The notes under the pieces were generated by a model. The model searched no databases. It was not told the origin of the DNA and worked only from the letters and a program-made list of their open reading frames with translations. A stretch of 64,000 bases of DNA from Paguma larvata. Taxonomy: Eukaryota > Chordata > Mammalia > Carnivora > Viverridae. The translations under genes were made by a program, and so were the position numbers. The stretch lies in contig CM057832.1 in NCBI GenBank assembly GCA_030068075.1, positions 81,962,002-82,026,001 of the forward strand. The letters run 5' to 3'. Below are positions 54,846-64,000 of the stretch, one piece after another. Numbering within the stretch: the stretch's first letter is position 1; every line of letters starts with the position of its first letter.

Positions 54846-55248
54846 TGAACAAGGTAAAAGTGAATGCTGAAAATACTGAATTTTTACCTTCTTAGCGTTT
54901 TGATGCAGACCATAAGGCAGAATGCTTTTAAATTCACGTCTCCTCAAGTTTTAAAATGGATAAAAGTCCTACATTGTATATTTAATTCTAGACACAACTC
55001 AAGACTCTCCTGAGTCTAGTTAATTCTTCCATGTCATGTAAGATTTTTACAAGGTTATAAAAATCCAGGGATCCTGAGCCATACATGTGTGTCTTGTTTT
55101 CCTACAGCATCTATTGTTGTACCTCCTACCTGTGAGGGATTAATGGGACTAAGAAACAAACTGAACCTAATTGGTCTTATAATGGCTAAAGGGAACCCTC
55201 AGTGAGGAACTCTTTTATGGAATACAGATGATGGGGTTAATTATTTGT
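54846..55248. other. unassigned non-coding stretch
   Basis: No recognisable feature. Confidence 0.4.
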
Positions 55249-55492
55249 GTTAGACAGCATAATATCTCCCCAAAGATGGCCATATCTTAATTCTTAGACT
55301 CTGTACCTGTGTTAACTTAAATGTCAAAAGAGAGTTTTCACATATGATCTAAGTTGTATTATCTTGAATTATCTGGGTGGGTTCAGTCTAATCATATGAC
55401 TCCATGTAGAATTTCTAACCTACAAAACTGTGTTGCTTAAAGCCACAAAGTGTGCGGTCATTTGGTACAGCAGCAGTAGAACAATAATACAC
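55249..55492 (+). repeat. old LTR-like repeat, internally deleted
   Basis: agcataatatctccccaaag, gatggccatatcttaattct, gtacctgtgttaacttaaat and an end gtgttgcttaaagccacaaa, gtgtgcggtcatttggtaca. Only the two ends of a MaLR/ERVL-like LTR are present. Confidence 0.55.
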
Positions 55493-55837
55493 TATTTCCT
55501 TAGGAAGGTCTTACTTACAATGAAAGGAGAAAAGAAATAGAAGGAAGGAGATACAGGGGACCAGAAATGCTCATGAATATTTTTTTTCTTTTAGTTCTTA
55601 GAAATTCAGCAAGGAGCTCAGTGTCCTAAAGTGCGAAGAAGGATTAAACAGTGATCTGCCACCCACGAAACTTAACAGTAAGTCATTCTCCTAGTTATGA
55701 GGTCAAACTAATGGTCAAACATAATCTTATATGGGATGAACCCCGACTTGGATATGACCCTTAGAGGCTGAATGCCCTAGTTGAGCTGAGACCTATAGAG
55801 AAGAATAGGGCAGATGGTTTGCCTCAATCTGGTACCG
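55493..55837. other. unassigned non-coding stretch
   Basis: No recognisable feature. Confidence 0.4.
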
Positions 55838-56015
55838 TTGTTAGCTCTCTGAATTTGGAAAATCCCCAAAGTTCTCTAAGCTTCAATGTCCTTGCCTGTT
55901 AAATTGCAATTTTAAATGTACTTTACTAGTGCAGGTACCATGAAACTAATGCATTCAAATTCTTAGCACAATTCTGTGCACACAGTAAACATTAAAGAAC
56001 CACTAGCCATTTTTA
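55838..56015 (+). repeat. MIR fragment
   Basis: ctctgaatttggaaaatccc, aagcttcaatgtccttgcct, gttaaattgcaattttaaat, cttagcacaattctgtgcac and acagtaaacattaaagaacc follow plus-strand MIR order. Confidence 0.6.
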
Positions 56016-56087
56016 GTTATTTTTCTTTTTGGAAAATAATGGAGATTCCTCAACTCCAGCACACTAAAACAAGGTAGCCACATCAGA

Positions 56088-56202
56088 TTAATTTATTTGA
56101 TCAAAAGATTTCATTGTGTATCAGGTACTGTATTAAACCCTAGAGATAAGGGAATGAATAAAGCAAACACAATTCTGCCCTCACTGAACTTACAGTCTCC
56201 CA
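56088..56202 (-). repeat. L2 fragment, antisense
   Basis: tgtgtatcaggtactgtatt, aaaccctagagataagggaa, tgaataaagcaaacacaatt and ctgccctcactgaacttaca, the reverse of the L2 3' end. Confidence 0.7.
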
Positions 56203-56944
56203 AATAAGAGTAATTAAAAAAACAAAAACAAACAAACAAAAGGTGAGTTTATTTAATGTTTTCAGTCATTAGTAAGGTAACTGAGTAATGACATAAACTG
56301 ATTTAATATAAGTGCATGTAATCTATATCATAAATATCGATGATACGTAAGCTTTTTGATGGTAATAATACATATTTATTGAGGATTCCTATTATAATAT
56401 TAAGAGAGTAACAACCAAATGTCATTGAATAATGTCAGGAAAAAACCAGGGAAGTTACAATATTATTAGTGGCCTCATTGGGGAGCTGCTCTCTTTTTTT
56501 TCACTGGTGTTTCTATGGGTCCAAGTTCATTATTAGAAATAAATTAGTGTCAGAAATCTCGACAGTTGTTAAAGATAAATTAGTAATAATAAGAATCAGT
56601 TTGTCCAAATAGCAAATGAGTGGAATTATATATATGGAGAAAAATGTGACTTTAACTTCCCCAGATAGTATACAGAGAGTAAATTTCCCATTTTTGAATT
56701 CCGCTGAAGAAGAAAGAAAGGATATTTCAGAATCAAACAGAAGAGAGTCAGGAAGCAAGAAATTTTATATCTACATTATTTAGGGGCCAGTTCCAGCCCA
56801 CGAAAGGGAAAGGAACAAGATGAGAGTTCCTAGGAGGGCAGTGAGTTGTCCTGAAAGTGGGGTTGTTGCTACCATTGTACAGATACAGCCTCGAGCGTCA
56901 TAGCAAATCTTGTTGTTATAGATGCCTTAAGATACTTCTCTGCC
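56203..56944. other. AT-rich non-coding stretch
   Basis: No gene or transposon recognised. A short (AAAC)n-like run lies at 56216-56242. Confidence 0.4.
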
Positions 56945-58080
56945 TTTCAAAAGAGTATAACATGATTTCTCACTGTGGCCTTCATTTTCATTTTTCTGGA
57001 TTGCTAATGAGGTTGCACATGTTTTCATGAGTTCATTTGCCTTTTAGTTTCCTCTTCTCTGAAATGCTTGTTCATGTCTTTAACCCATTTTGCTATTGGA
57101 TTGTTTGATTCTTTTTGAGTGGTAAGGACTCCCATCTTAACAATACTGTTAAAATAACAGTATTTGTTTGACTTTTCCAAAGAGTCAGGTCTTTGATTGG
57201 TTTTATCTATTTTTTTGTTATTAATTTTATTGATTTCTGCTTTTACTTTTGGCATTTGTTTCCTTTTGCTTGTTTTGGATTTATTTTGCTCTTTTTTTCG
57301 TTGGTTCTTGAGATGAGAGCTTAGATTACTGATCTGAGACTTTTATTTTTATTTAATGTATATATTTATTATGATAAGTTTCTCTCTCAGTAGTGCTTTA
57401 GCTAAACCCATCAAATTTTCATATGCTGTATTTTTATTTTCATTCAGCTCAACATATTTTATAAAAATTTCACTTGAGATTTCTTCTGTGACTCATGAAT
57501 TATTTGGAATTGTATGGTTTAGTACTGAATGTTTGGAGATTTTCCTTATCTCTGCTATTAATTTCAAGTACACTTTATTGTAGTCAGATCACACATTTTG
57601 TGTGATATCAATTCTTTAAAATTTGTTGAGGTTGTGTTCATAAGGTCTATCTTGATATATGTTCTGTGGGCATTTGAAAAGGTGTGTTCTGCTTTTATTA
57701 TATGGAGTGTTCTTTAAATGTCAGATCCTTTGGGTTGATGATGATGTTTATTAGTTCTACATCCTTGTTGATTTTCTGTATAGTTGTTCAGTTAAGTTTT
57801 GAAAGGGGTGTGGATGCCTCTAACAGTAATTGTGAATTTGTCTATTTCTTCTTTAAATTCTATCAGTTTTTGCTTCTCAAATTTTTCAGCTATGTTGCTT
57901 GCTCACACACATTTAGAAGTATTATGTATTCTTGGTAGAGTAACTCTTAGAATTATATAATTTCCTTCTCTGTCTCTGGTAATTTACTTTGGTTTGATAT
58001 CAATATAATTACTCTTGCTTTCCTTTCATTTAGCATGTGCCTGATACATTTTTTCTGTGCTTTTAATTTCAACCTAAATT
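56945..58080 (-). mobile_element. old L1 ORF2 fragments
   Basis: Antisense L1. About 56945-57115 is distal ORF2 (ttttctggattgctaatgag, cttgttcatgtctttaaccc). About 57120-58080 is proximal ORF2 (gggtctttgattggttttat-like, gattatttggaattgtatgg-like, gtagtcagatcacacatttt, gttctgtgggcatttgaaaa, tatggagtgttctttaaatg). The central ORF2 is missing, so it is internally deleted or two insertions. No open frame longer than about 85 codons. Confidence 0.75.
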
Positions 58081-58084
58081 ACCT

Positions 58085-61000
58085 CAGTCTGAATGATAAA
58101 AGACATTTAAGAGATGCCAACACTAAGATGTCAAAAATTTTAGAATTATCTGGCAATGACTCTAAAGCAGCCATGATAAAAATGCTTCAGTGAGAAATTA
58201 GACACAAACTTGAAAGAAATGTACAAAAAGAAAGCAGCAAAAAAATCAGAGTTGGTAAGGAGAAACAAATGGAAATATTATAACTAAAAATTATAATAAC
58301 AGAAATAAAAATTTCAGTGGATAGGTTTAATAGTAGACTGGAAGATAGAGGAAACAATAGAAATTAGTATGAAAAACAGAAAATAAGCTAAAAAAAAAAG
58401 AGAGCTTTAGGAATTTGTGAAACTATAGTTAAATCACTAGGATTCGTGTTATCAGTCCTGGATAGAGAATATAAGGGTGATAAGGCTGAAAAATATTTGA
58501 AGAAATAATAGCTGAAATTTTTACATACTTGGAAAGAGATATAAACCTACAGATTCATGAACTGAGCCTCTAACAGAATCCAAAGAAATCATGCTAGAAA
58601 GATTATACTTAGACTTCTTAAAGCTAAAGACAGAAAGAAATTTTAAAGCAGCCAGAGGTAAACAACATTTTACCTGTAAGAATAAACCAATACAATAGTG
58701 GATGTAACTCTTCTTTGACAAATCTTTAGATAAGACTGAAATTACTATAATAAGGAATGAAATAGGGATATTATTACCCACCTTTCATAAATAAAAAATA
58801 TTTTAAGAAAATAGTATTAATCATATGTCAACAAATTAGATAATCGACACACATTACCAAAATTAACTCAAGATGAAACAAAAAAATCTGAATAGACATA
58901 TAATAAGCAAAAAGATTGAACACTGATAAAAACAAAAACAGAAAAACTTCCCATAAAGATGAGCCTAGTTTCATTTGGCTCCATCAGTGAATACGACAAA
59001 ACATTTTAAGAACAATTAACAACTATCTTCCCAACACTCTTCCAAAATGAAAGAGGGGGAACACTTACTAAGATGTTCTGTGATGTCAGTGTTACTCTGA
59101 TCCCAAAGCCAGAAAAAGATATCACAGGAAAAAGACACTACACACCAGTATCTATAATGAACACAGATGCAAAAATTCTCACTAGAATATTAGCAAACAG
59201 AATCCAGTAACCTTTTAAAAAGATTATATACACCACAACCAAATAGAATTTACCCTAGAAATTCAAGGATGCTTTAGCATATGAAGAGCTATCAGCATAG
59301 TACATCATTTTAATAGAATTTAAAAAACCCATATAATCATCTCAGTTGATGCAGAAAAAGTATTTGCCAAAACCCAATAGCCTTTCATGATACAAACACT
59401 ACACAAACAAGGAAAAGAAGGGAACTTCCTCATCCTGGTAGGGTGCATCTGTGCACAGACATAGCTAACATCATATTAATGATGAAAGATTGAAAGCTTT
59501 CTTCCTAACATCAGGAACAAGGTATGTATATCCATTCTCACCACTTCTGTTAAGCATTATATTGTAAGGTCTCTCCAGGATAGTTAGGCAAGGAAAATAA
59601 ATAAAAGAAACTCTGACTATAAGGGAAGTAAAATTATCTCTAGTCACAGATGACAGGATTTAAATATCAAAACTCCCAAAGAATTCACAAAATATTATGA
59701 GAGATAGTAAACAAGTTCAGCAAAGCTACAGCATACAAAGAATATACAAAATCATTTTTATTTCTATAAACTAGCAATAGACAACCCAAAATGAAATTAA
59801 GAAATGAATGCCACTTCTAATATCATCAAAAAGAATAAAATACTTAGGAAAAAGAATCTAACCAGAGAGGTACCAGACTTGTACACTAAAAACTACAGGA
59901 GAAATTAATGAAGACCTAAATGAATAGAGAGACGTTTGTGTTTTGGATTTAATTAATACTGTTAATTATTGCTTAATATTAATTGTTTAATATTGATTTT
60001 AATAGTGAATATCAGTATTGTCAAGATGGCTGTACTTCCCACAGCAGTAAATCAAGTACAATCCCTAACAAAATCTGAGCTGTTTTTGAAAAAAATGGAA
60101 AATCTAATTCTAAAAGTCAAATGGAATTGCAGGAGGCCCAAATGGTCAAAACAATGTAGAAAAAGAAGAATGCCGTGACAGATTCTCACTTCCTCATTTA
60201 GAAACTTATTCTAAAGCTACTGTAAGGAAAATACTGTGGCCCTGGCAGGAAAATAGATTTTTAGATCAATGGAATGGAACTGAGAGTCCAGAAATAAACC
60301 AATGCATCTGTAATACATTGATTTTCAACATGGTGCCAAGCCCATGTAATGAGCAAGAACAGTGTTTTTAAAAAACTGTCTTGGAATAACTAGATATCCA
60401 CATGCAAAAGAATAAAATTAGGTCATATACAAAATCAACTCAAAATGGACTGAAAAATCTAAATGTTAAGAACTAAAAATATAAAACTCTTCGAAGGAAA
60501 TATAAGGATAAATCTCCATGAAGTTGGATTAGGCATGTTTCTTGAAGATGACACAAAAAGCAGAAGCAACCAAAGAAAAAGTAGATAAATTGCACTTCAT
60601 CAAAATTAAAAACTTCTGTGTGTGAAATGGCACTATCAAAAAAGTAAAAATATTCCCTACAAAATGGGAGAAGGTATTCACAAGTCATTTATCTGATAAG
60701 GGTCTAAGATCCAGAATATATAAATAACTCTTAAAAATCATTAAGACAAATAGAATGCAATTTAAAAATAGGCACATCATTTGTGAAGACATTTTTTCCA
60801 AAGAAGGTATGCAATTGCAGTAAGCATGTGAAAGATGCTCAGCATTATTCCCTATCAGGTAAATGCAAATCAATACTTCTGTGTGTTATACTTCATGCTC
60901 ACTAGGATGGCTATAATAAAAACGGTAAATATGAACAAGCATTGGGAAAAGATGGAGCAAGTAGAACCCTCATACATTGCTGTTGAGAAGGCAAAATGGC

Positions 61001-61860
61001 ATGGCATTGTAAAAAACAAATTTGGCAGTTCCTCCAAAATTTAAACATGTGACTCAGCAATCCCGCTCCTAGTTGTACACATAAAAGAGCTGAAAGTATA
61101 TGGTTAGAAAAAGAGTCTATGTGAATGTTCATAGCAATATTATTCATACAGAATGCCCCCCAAATGAGAACAAATCAAATACCCATCAACTGATGATTAG
61201 AGAATTAAATATGATATATCTATGCAAAGGAGTATTGCTCAGCCATAAGAGAATGATGTACTGATATGTACCACAACATGGATAAACTTTGAAAACATTA
61301 TACAAAGTGAAAGAAATCAAGCACAAAAGACCACATATTGTATGATTCCATTTATATGAAGTATCTAGCATGGCCAAATCCATAGAGACAGAAAAACTGA
61401 TGGTTGCCAGGAGATACGTAGAGTTGAGGAGAGGGGGTGATTGCTTAATGGGTAGGAGTATCTTTTTGGAGTGACAAAAATTATTTTGGATTTAGATTCT
61501 GGTGATGGTGATTGGTTGCATAACTATCATTGCGAATGAACTAAAAGTCAGTGCATGCGGGTGCCTGGGTGGCTCAGTCAGTTAAGCATCTGACTCTTGG
61601 TTTTGGCTCAGGTCACAATCTCACGACTCATGAGTTCAAGCCCCTGTGCTGATGGTGTGGATCCTGCTGGGATTCTGTCTCTCCCCTCTCTCTCTCTGTC
61701 CCTACCCCGCTTGCTCTCTCTCTCTCTCTCTCAAAATAAAAAAATAAACAAAAATTTTTTTTAAAAAGTCACTGCATGTACACTTCAAAATGGTTAAAGA
61801 GGTGAATTGTACATTATGTGAATTTTACATCTGTTTTGGGAAAACAACGCACAGTAGTGC
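58085..61860 (+). mobile_element. long old L1 (5' region, ORF2, 3' UTR), inactive
   Basis: About 58085-58800 resembles the 5'/ORF1-proximal region of old L1M elements (gcctctaacagaatccaaag, ttcttaaagctaaagacaga). From about 58880 ORF2 follows: the palm region translates LIPKPEKDITGKRHYTPV at about 59097-59150, then later ORF2 and 3' UTR (gggttaaagaggtgaattgt-like at the end). Frames are broken many times and parts of ORF2 are missing. Split by a SINE at 61558-61763. It lies head to head with the L1 at 56945-58080. Confidence 0.82.
61558..61763 (+). mobile_element. CAN-SINE
   Basis: ggtgcctgggtggctcagtc, gttaagcatctgactcttgg, catgagttcaagcccctgtg, gatggtgtggatcctgctgg, CT block and A-rich tail. 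TSD aaaagtca(g/c)tgcatg at 61543-61557 and 61764-61778. Inserted near the 3' end of the L1. Confidence 0.95.
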
Positions 61861-62457
61861 ATAGGAAATTTTCTGGGCTCAGCCTCGAGCAAATACAGTG
61901 TCAATCCATACTCCATTAACTACTGCACAGTCACATGGCCACATTTCACTACGGTGTAAGCTGGGATATATGGTCTAGCCATGTCCCCCACAAAAAGAGA
62001 AAATAGAAGTTGCTGAGAAGCCAGTATTCTTCACTACAGGAGTAAAATCTTTGGGAATGAACTCATGAATTTACTAGTTAAAGTTCTCAGGTGATTCTTA
62101 TACCTACTGATATTTGATTGACACTATTTTAGACCCTACGACACACAATTTTTCTCTGCCATTCTGCTTGCAGAATGGGTAGGAAAAGCAAGGCACAGAA
62201 AGCATTCAGAAATCTAAAAGGAATTTAGAGGAATGGTTTTCACTCTCCTTGTAATATCAGAGGTCACAAGTTTGAGAATTCTGAGTGTCTACTTCAAACC
62301 AGAATATAAAATGAAAAAGTCAACAATTTCTCACTGATGCACCAAAAGGCATAAGAAAAGGAATTAAAGTTGAAACAGTGAAGAATTCGTTCCAAAGTAC
62401 ACAATTGTACTTTAAATCTATATTTTTTCTTTTAATGATATGAATAGATATTTAAAT
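61861..62457. other. unique-looking non-coding stretch
   Basis: No recognisable feature. Confidence 0.4.
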
Positions 62458-62664
62458 TTTTTAAGGTTTATTTATTTTTAAGAGAGAGAGACAGAGTGCG
62501 AGCAGGAGGAGGGACAGAGAGAAAGAAGGACACAGAATCTGAAGCAGGCTTCAGGCTCCGAGTTGTCAGCACAGAGCCTGATGTGGGGCTCGAACCTCCG
62601 GACTGTGAGATCATGACCTGAGCCGAAGTCGGAAGCTTAACCAACTAAGCCACCCAAGTGCCAC
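62458..62664 (-). mobile_element. CAN-SINE, full length
   Basis: Tail aaggtttatttatttttaag, GA block, gtcagcacagagcctgatgt, ggggctcgaacctccggact, gccgaagtcggaagcttaac and head end gccacccaagtgccac. TSD tgaa(t/c)agatattt at 62441-62452 and 62665-62676, with AT-rich extension. Confidence 0.95.
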
Positions 62665-62886
62665 TGAACAGATATTTTAATATAAAAAACAATATTTTTA
62701 ATCAGTGATATTTTGGATTGTAAGCATAATTGAACAGAAACGAAAGATATTTTTCTCCATGTGCTATGTGTATAGCCAGAATCTGCCTACTAAAATATAA
62801 ACCAAAAATCTTAAACCAGTCAGTGCTCCATGTCTAGGATTTGCTTAGCGCAAAGAGCCTAATTAGAAATAAACTATTCTAATGCA

Positions 62887-63121
62887 ATTTATTTATTTAT
62901 TTATTTTATTATTTTTAAATATAATTTATTGTCAAGTTGCCTAACATTCAGTGTATACAGTGTGTTCTTGGCTTTGAGGGTAGATTCCTGTGATTCATCG
63001 CTTACATGCAATACCCAGTGCTCACCCCAAGTGCCCTTCTTAATGCCCATTACCCATCTTCTCCTCTCTCCCTCTCCGCCATCAACCCTCAGTTTGTTCT
63101 CTGTATTTAAGAGTCTCTTAT
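62887..63121 (-). mobile_element. cat-type L1 3' end, 5'-truncated
   Basis: A T-rich tail (tttatttatttatttatttt), then antisense 3' UTR: aatttattgtcaagttgcct, gcaatacccagtgctcaccc, cttcttaatgcccattaccc, catcaaccctcagtttgttc and agagtctcttatggt. Same L1 type as 44305-44619. TSD not clear. Confidence 0.85.
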
Positions 63122-63354
63122 GGTCTAAATTATAGATGATGTCAGTGACAGTCGTATTACTAAAGCAGAAATCTAAACAGGTTACTCGTCAATTCACAAC
63201 AGCAAAAGTAACAATAACAAAAACATAAACAACCGAAATATTTTTGTAGGCAACTAGATGGCTAAAAATAAGTGTGTATTACACATGAAAAAGGTGTCAG
63301 TTGACCTTCCTGGGGGAACAAGACTTGATTTAGGATGAATTCTAAACAGAAAAG

Positions 63355-64000
63355 GATTAATTGAAATCTACTCACAGCTAACATCATAGTTAATGTTAAA
63401 GATTAAATGCTTTCTTTCTAAAATCAGTGATTAAATAAAGATGTCCACTCTTTCTGCTTCTATTCAACATTTTATTGGAGTATTTGGCCAGGGAGTTAGT
63501 CAAGAAAAGAAAATAAGTGTCACTTGGATAGCTCAGTCAGTTAAGCTTCCAAGTCTTGGTTTCAGCTCAGAACATGATCTCATGGTTTGTGAGATTGAGC
63601 CCTGCTTCAGGCTCTGTGCTGAGAGCATGGAGCCTACATCAGATTCTCTCTCTTTCTGCCTCTCCTCGCTCTCTCTCTCAAAATAAGTAAACAAACATTA
63701 AAAAAAAGAAAAGACCTTCATGTTGAAAAAAGAAAGAAGTAAAACTGTCCCTATTTGCAGGTGACATAATATGTATACAGATATTTCTAAGGACTCCCCA
63801 CAAAACTGTTAGAACAAATGGATTTAGCACAGTTGTAGGATAGAAGATCAATATACAGAAATGAATTGTACTTCTTTGCATTAGCAGTGAACAATCTAAA
63901 AATGAAATTGTGGAAACATTTCCATTTATAGTATCAAAAAAAAGGAATGAATTTAACAAACTGAGGGACACTTGTAGACTTGTATATTGTATGCTATAAG
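63355..64000 (+). mobile_element. L1 ORF2 fragment running out of the window
   Basis: Sense L1: cagctaacatcatagttaat, gattaaatgctttctttcta, ctgcttctattcaacatttt, gtttggccagggagttagtc-like, ctatttgcaggtgacataat, gaagatcaatatacagaaat. This covers the ORF2 reverse-transcriptase region, the same segment as 59460-59860 of the neighbouring L1, so it is a second copy. Split by a SINE; continues past the end. Confidence 0.85.
63515..63706 (+). mobile_element. CAN-SINE, diverged
   Basis: gtgtcacttggatagctcag, gttaagcttccaagtcttgg, aacatgatctcatggtttgt, ctgcttcaggctctgtgctg, agagcatggagcctacatca, CT block, tail caaaataagtaaacaaacat. The flanks share agaaaaga. Inserted in L1 ORF2. Confidence 0.93.

Noticed and set aside
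1..64000. A novel defence, secretion or biosynthetic system
   Set aside because: The sequence is vertebrate intergenic DNA made of transposon relics and unique non-coding stretches; no gene cluster or operon exists here.

Overview
The window is non-coding mammalian nuclear DNA from a carnivore, most likely a cat (Felidae) or a close feliform relative. The main evidence is 25 copies of a tRNA-Lys-derived CAN-SINE of the feline type: a head like cgcctgggtggctcag, a CT-rich middle, and an A-rich tail of aataaataaa. Cat-type L1 3' ends and older MIR, L2, L1M and LTR fossils support this. I found no supportable host protein-coding exon, RNA gene, CpG island or CRISPR array. Every open frame I examined is an AT-rich chance frame, a translated SINE or microsatellite, or a relic of L1 or an endogenous retrovirus (ERV).

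Layout: 1-5100 has one SINE, an L2 end and two back-to-back 5'-inverted L1 insertions with three SINEs. 5100-7050 has a MaLR-like LTR and a MIR. 7050-11790 is a nest of retroviral fossils: an old ERVL-like element on the minus strand (LTR-like ends, dUTPase-like and integrase-like remnants) is interrupted by a class II (betaretrovirus-like) solo LTR, which is itself interrupted by a young SINE. 11.8-17.4 kb is mostly unique sequence with MIR, L2 and SINE relics. 17.5-22.2 kb is nearly continuous minus-strand L1 with SINEs. 22.2-29.1 kb is mostly unique, with MIR, L2, LTR relics and two microsatellites. 29.1-30.3 kb is L1. 30.3-38.5 kb mixes unique sequence, SINEs, one plus-strand L1 and a large CA/TA microsatellite. 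38.5-46.7 kb holds two more 5'-inverted L1s, a second class II solo LTR at 41 kb and a HAL1/L1M block. 47-56 kb is older LTR, L1, MIR and L2 debris. 57-62 kb is a head-to-head pair of old L1s. 62.4-64 kb has further SINE and L1 copies and runs out of the window inside an L1 ORF2.

No genes act together here. The region records transposition: SINEs and L1 use the same target-primed mechanism, shown by A-rich tails, TT/AAAA-like sites and target-site duplications (TSDs). Old L1s served as landing sites for about half of the SINEs. I saw no sign of an undescribed functional system. The most interesting signals are the three-level insertion nest, four L1 insertions with twin-priming inversions, a duplicated SINE/L1 junction, and two related class II LTRs with recognisable 6-bp TSDs. 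Repeat subfamily names are pattern recognition, not database results.
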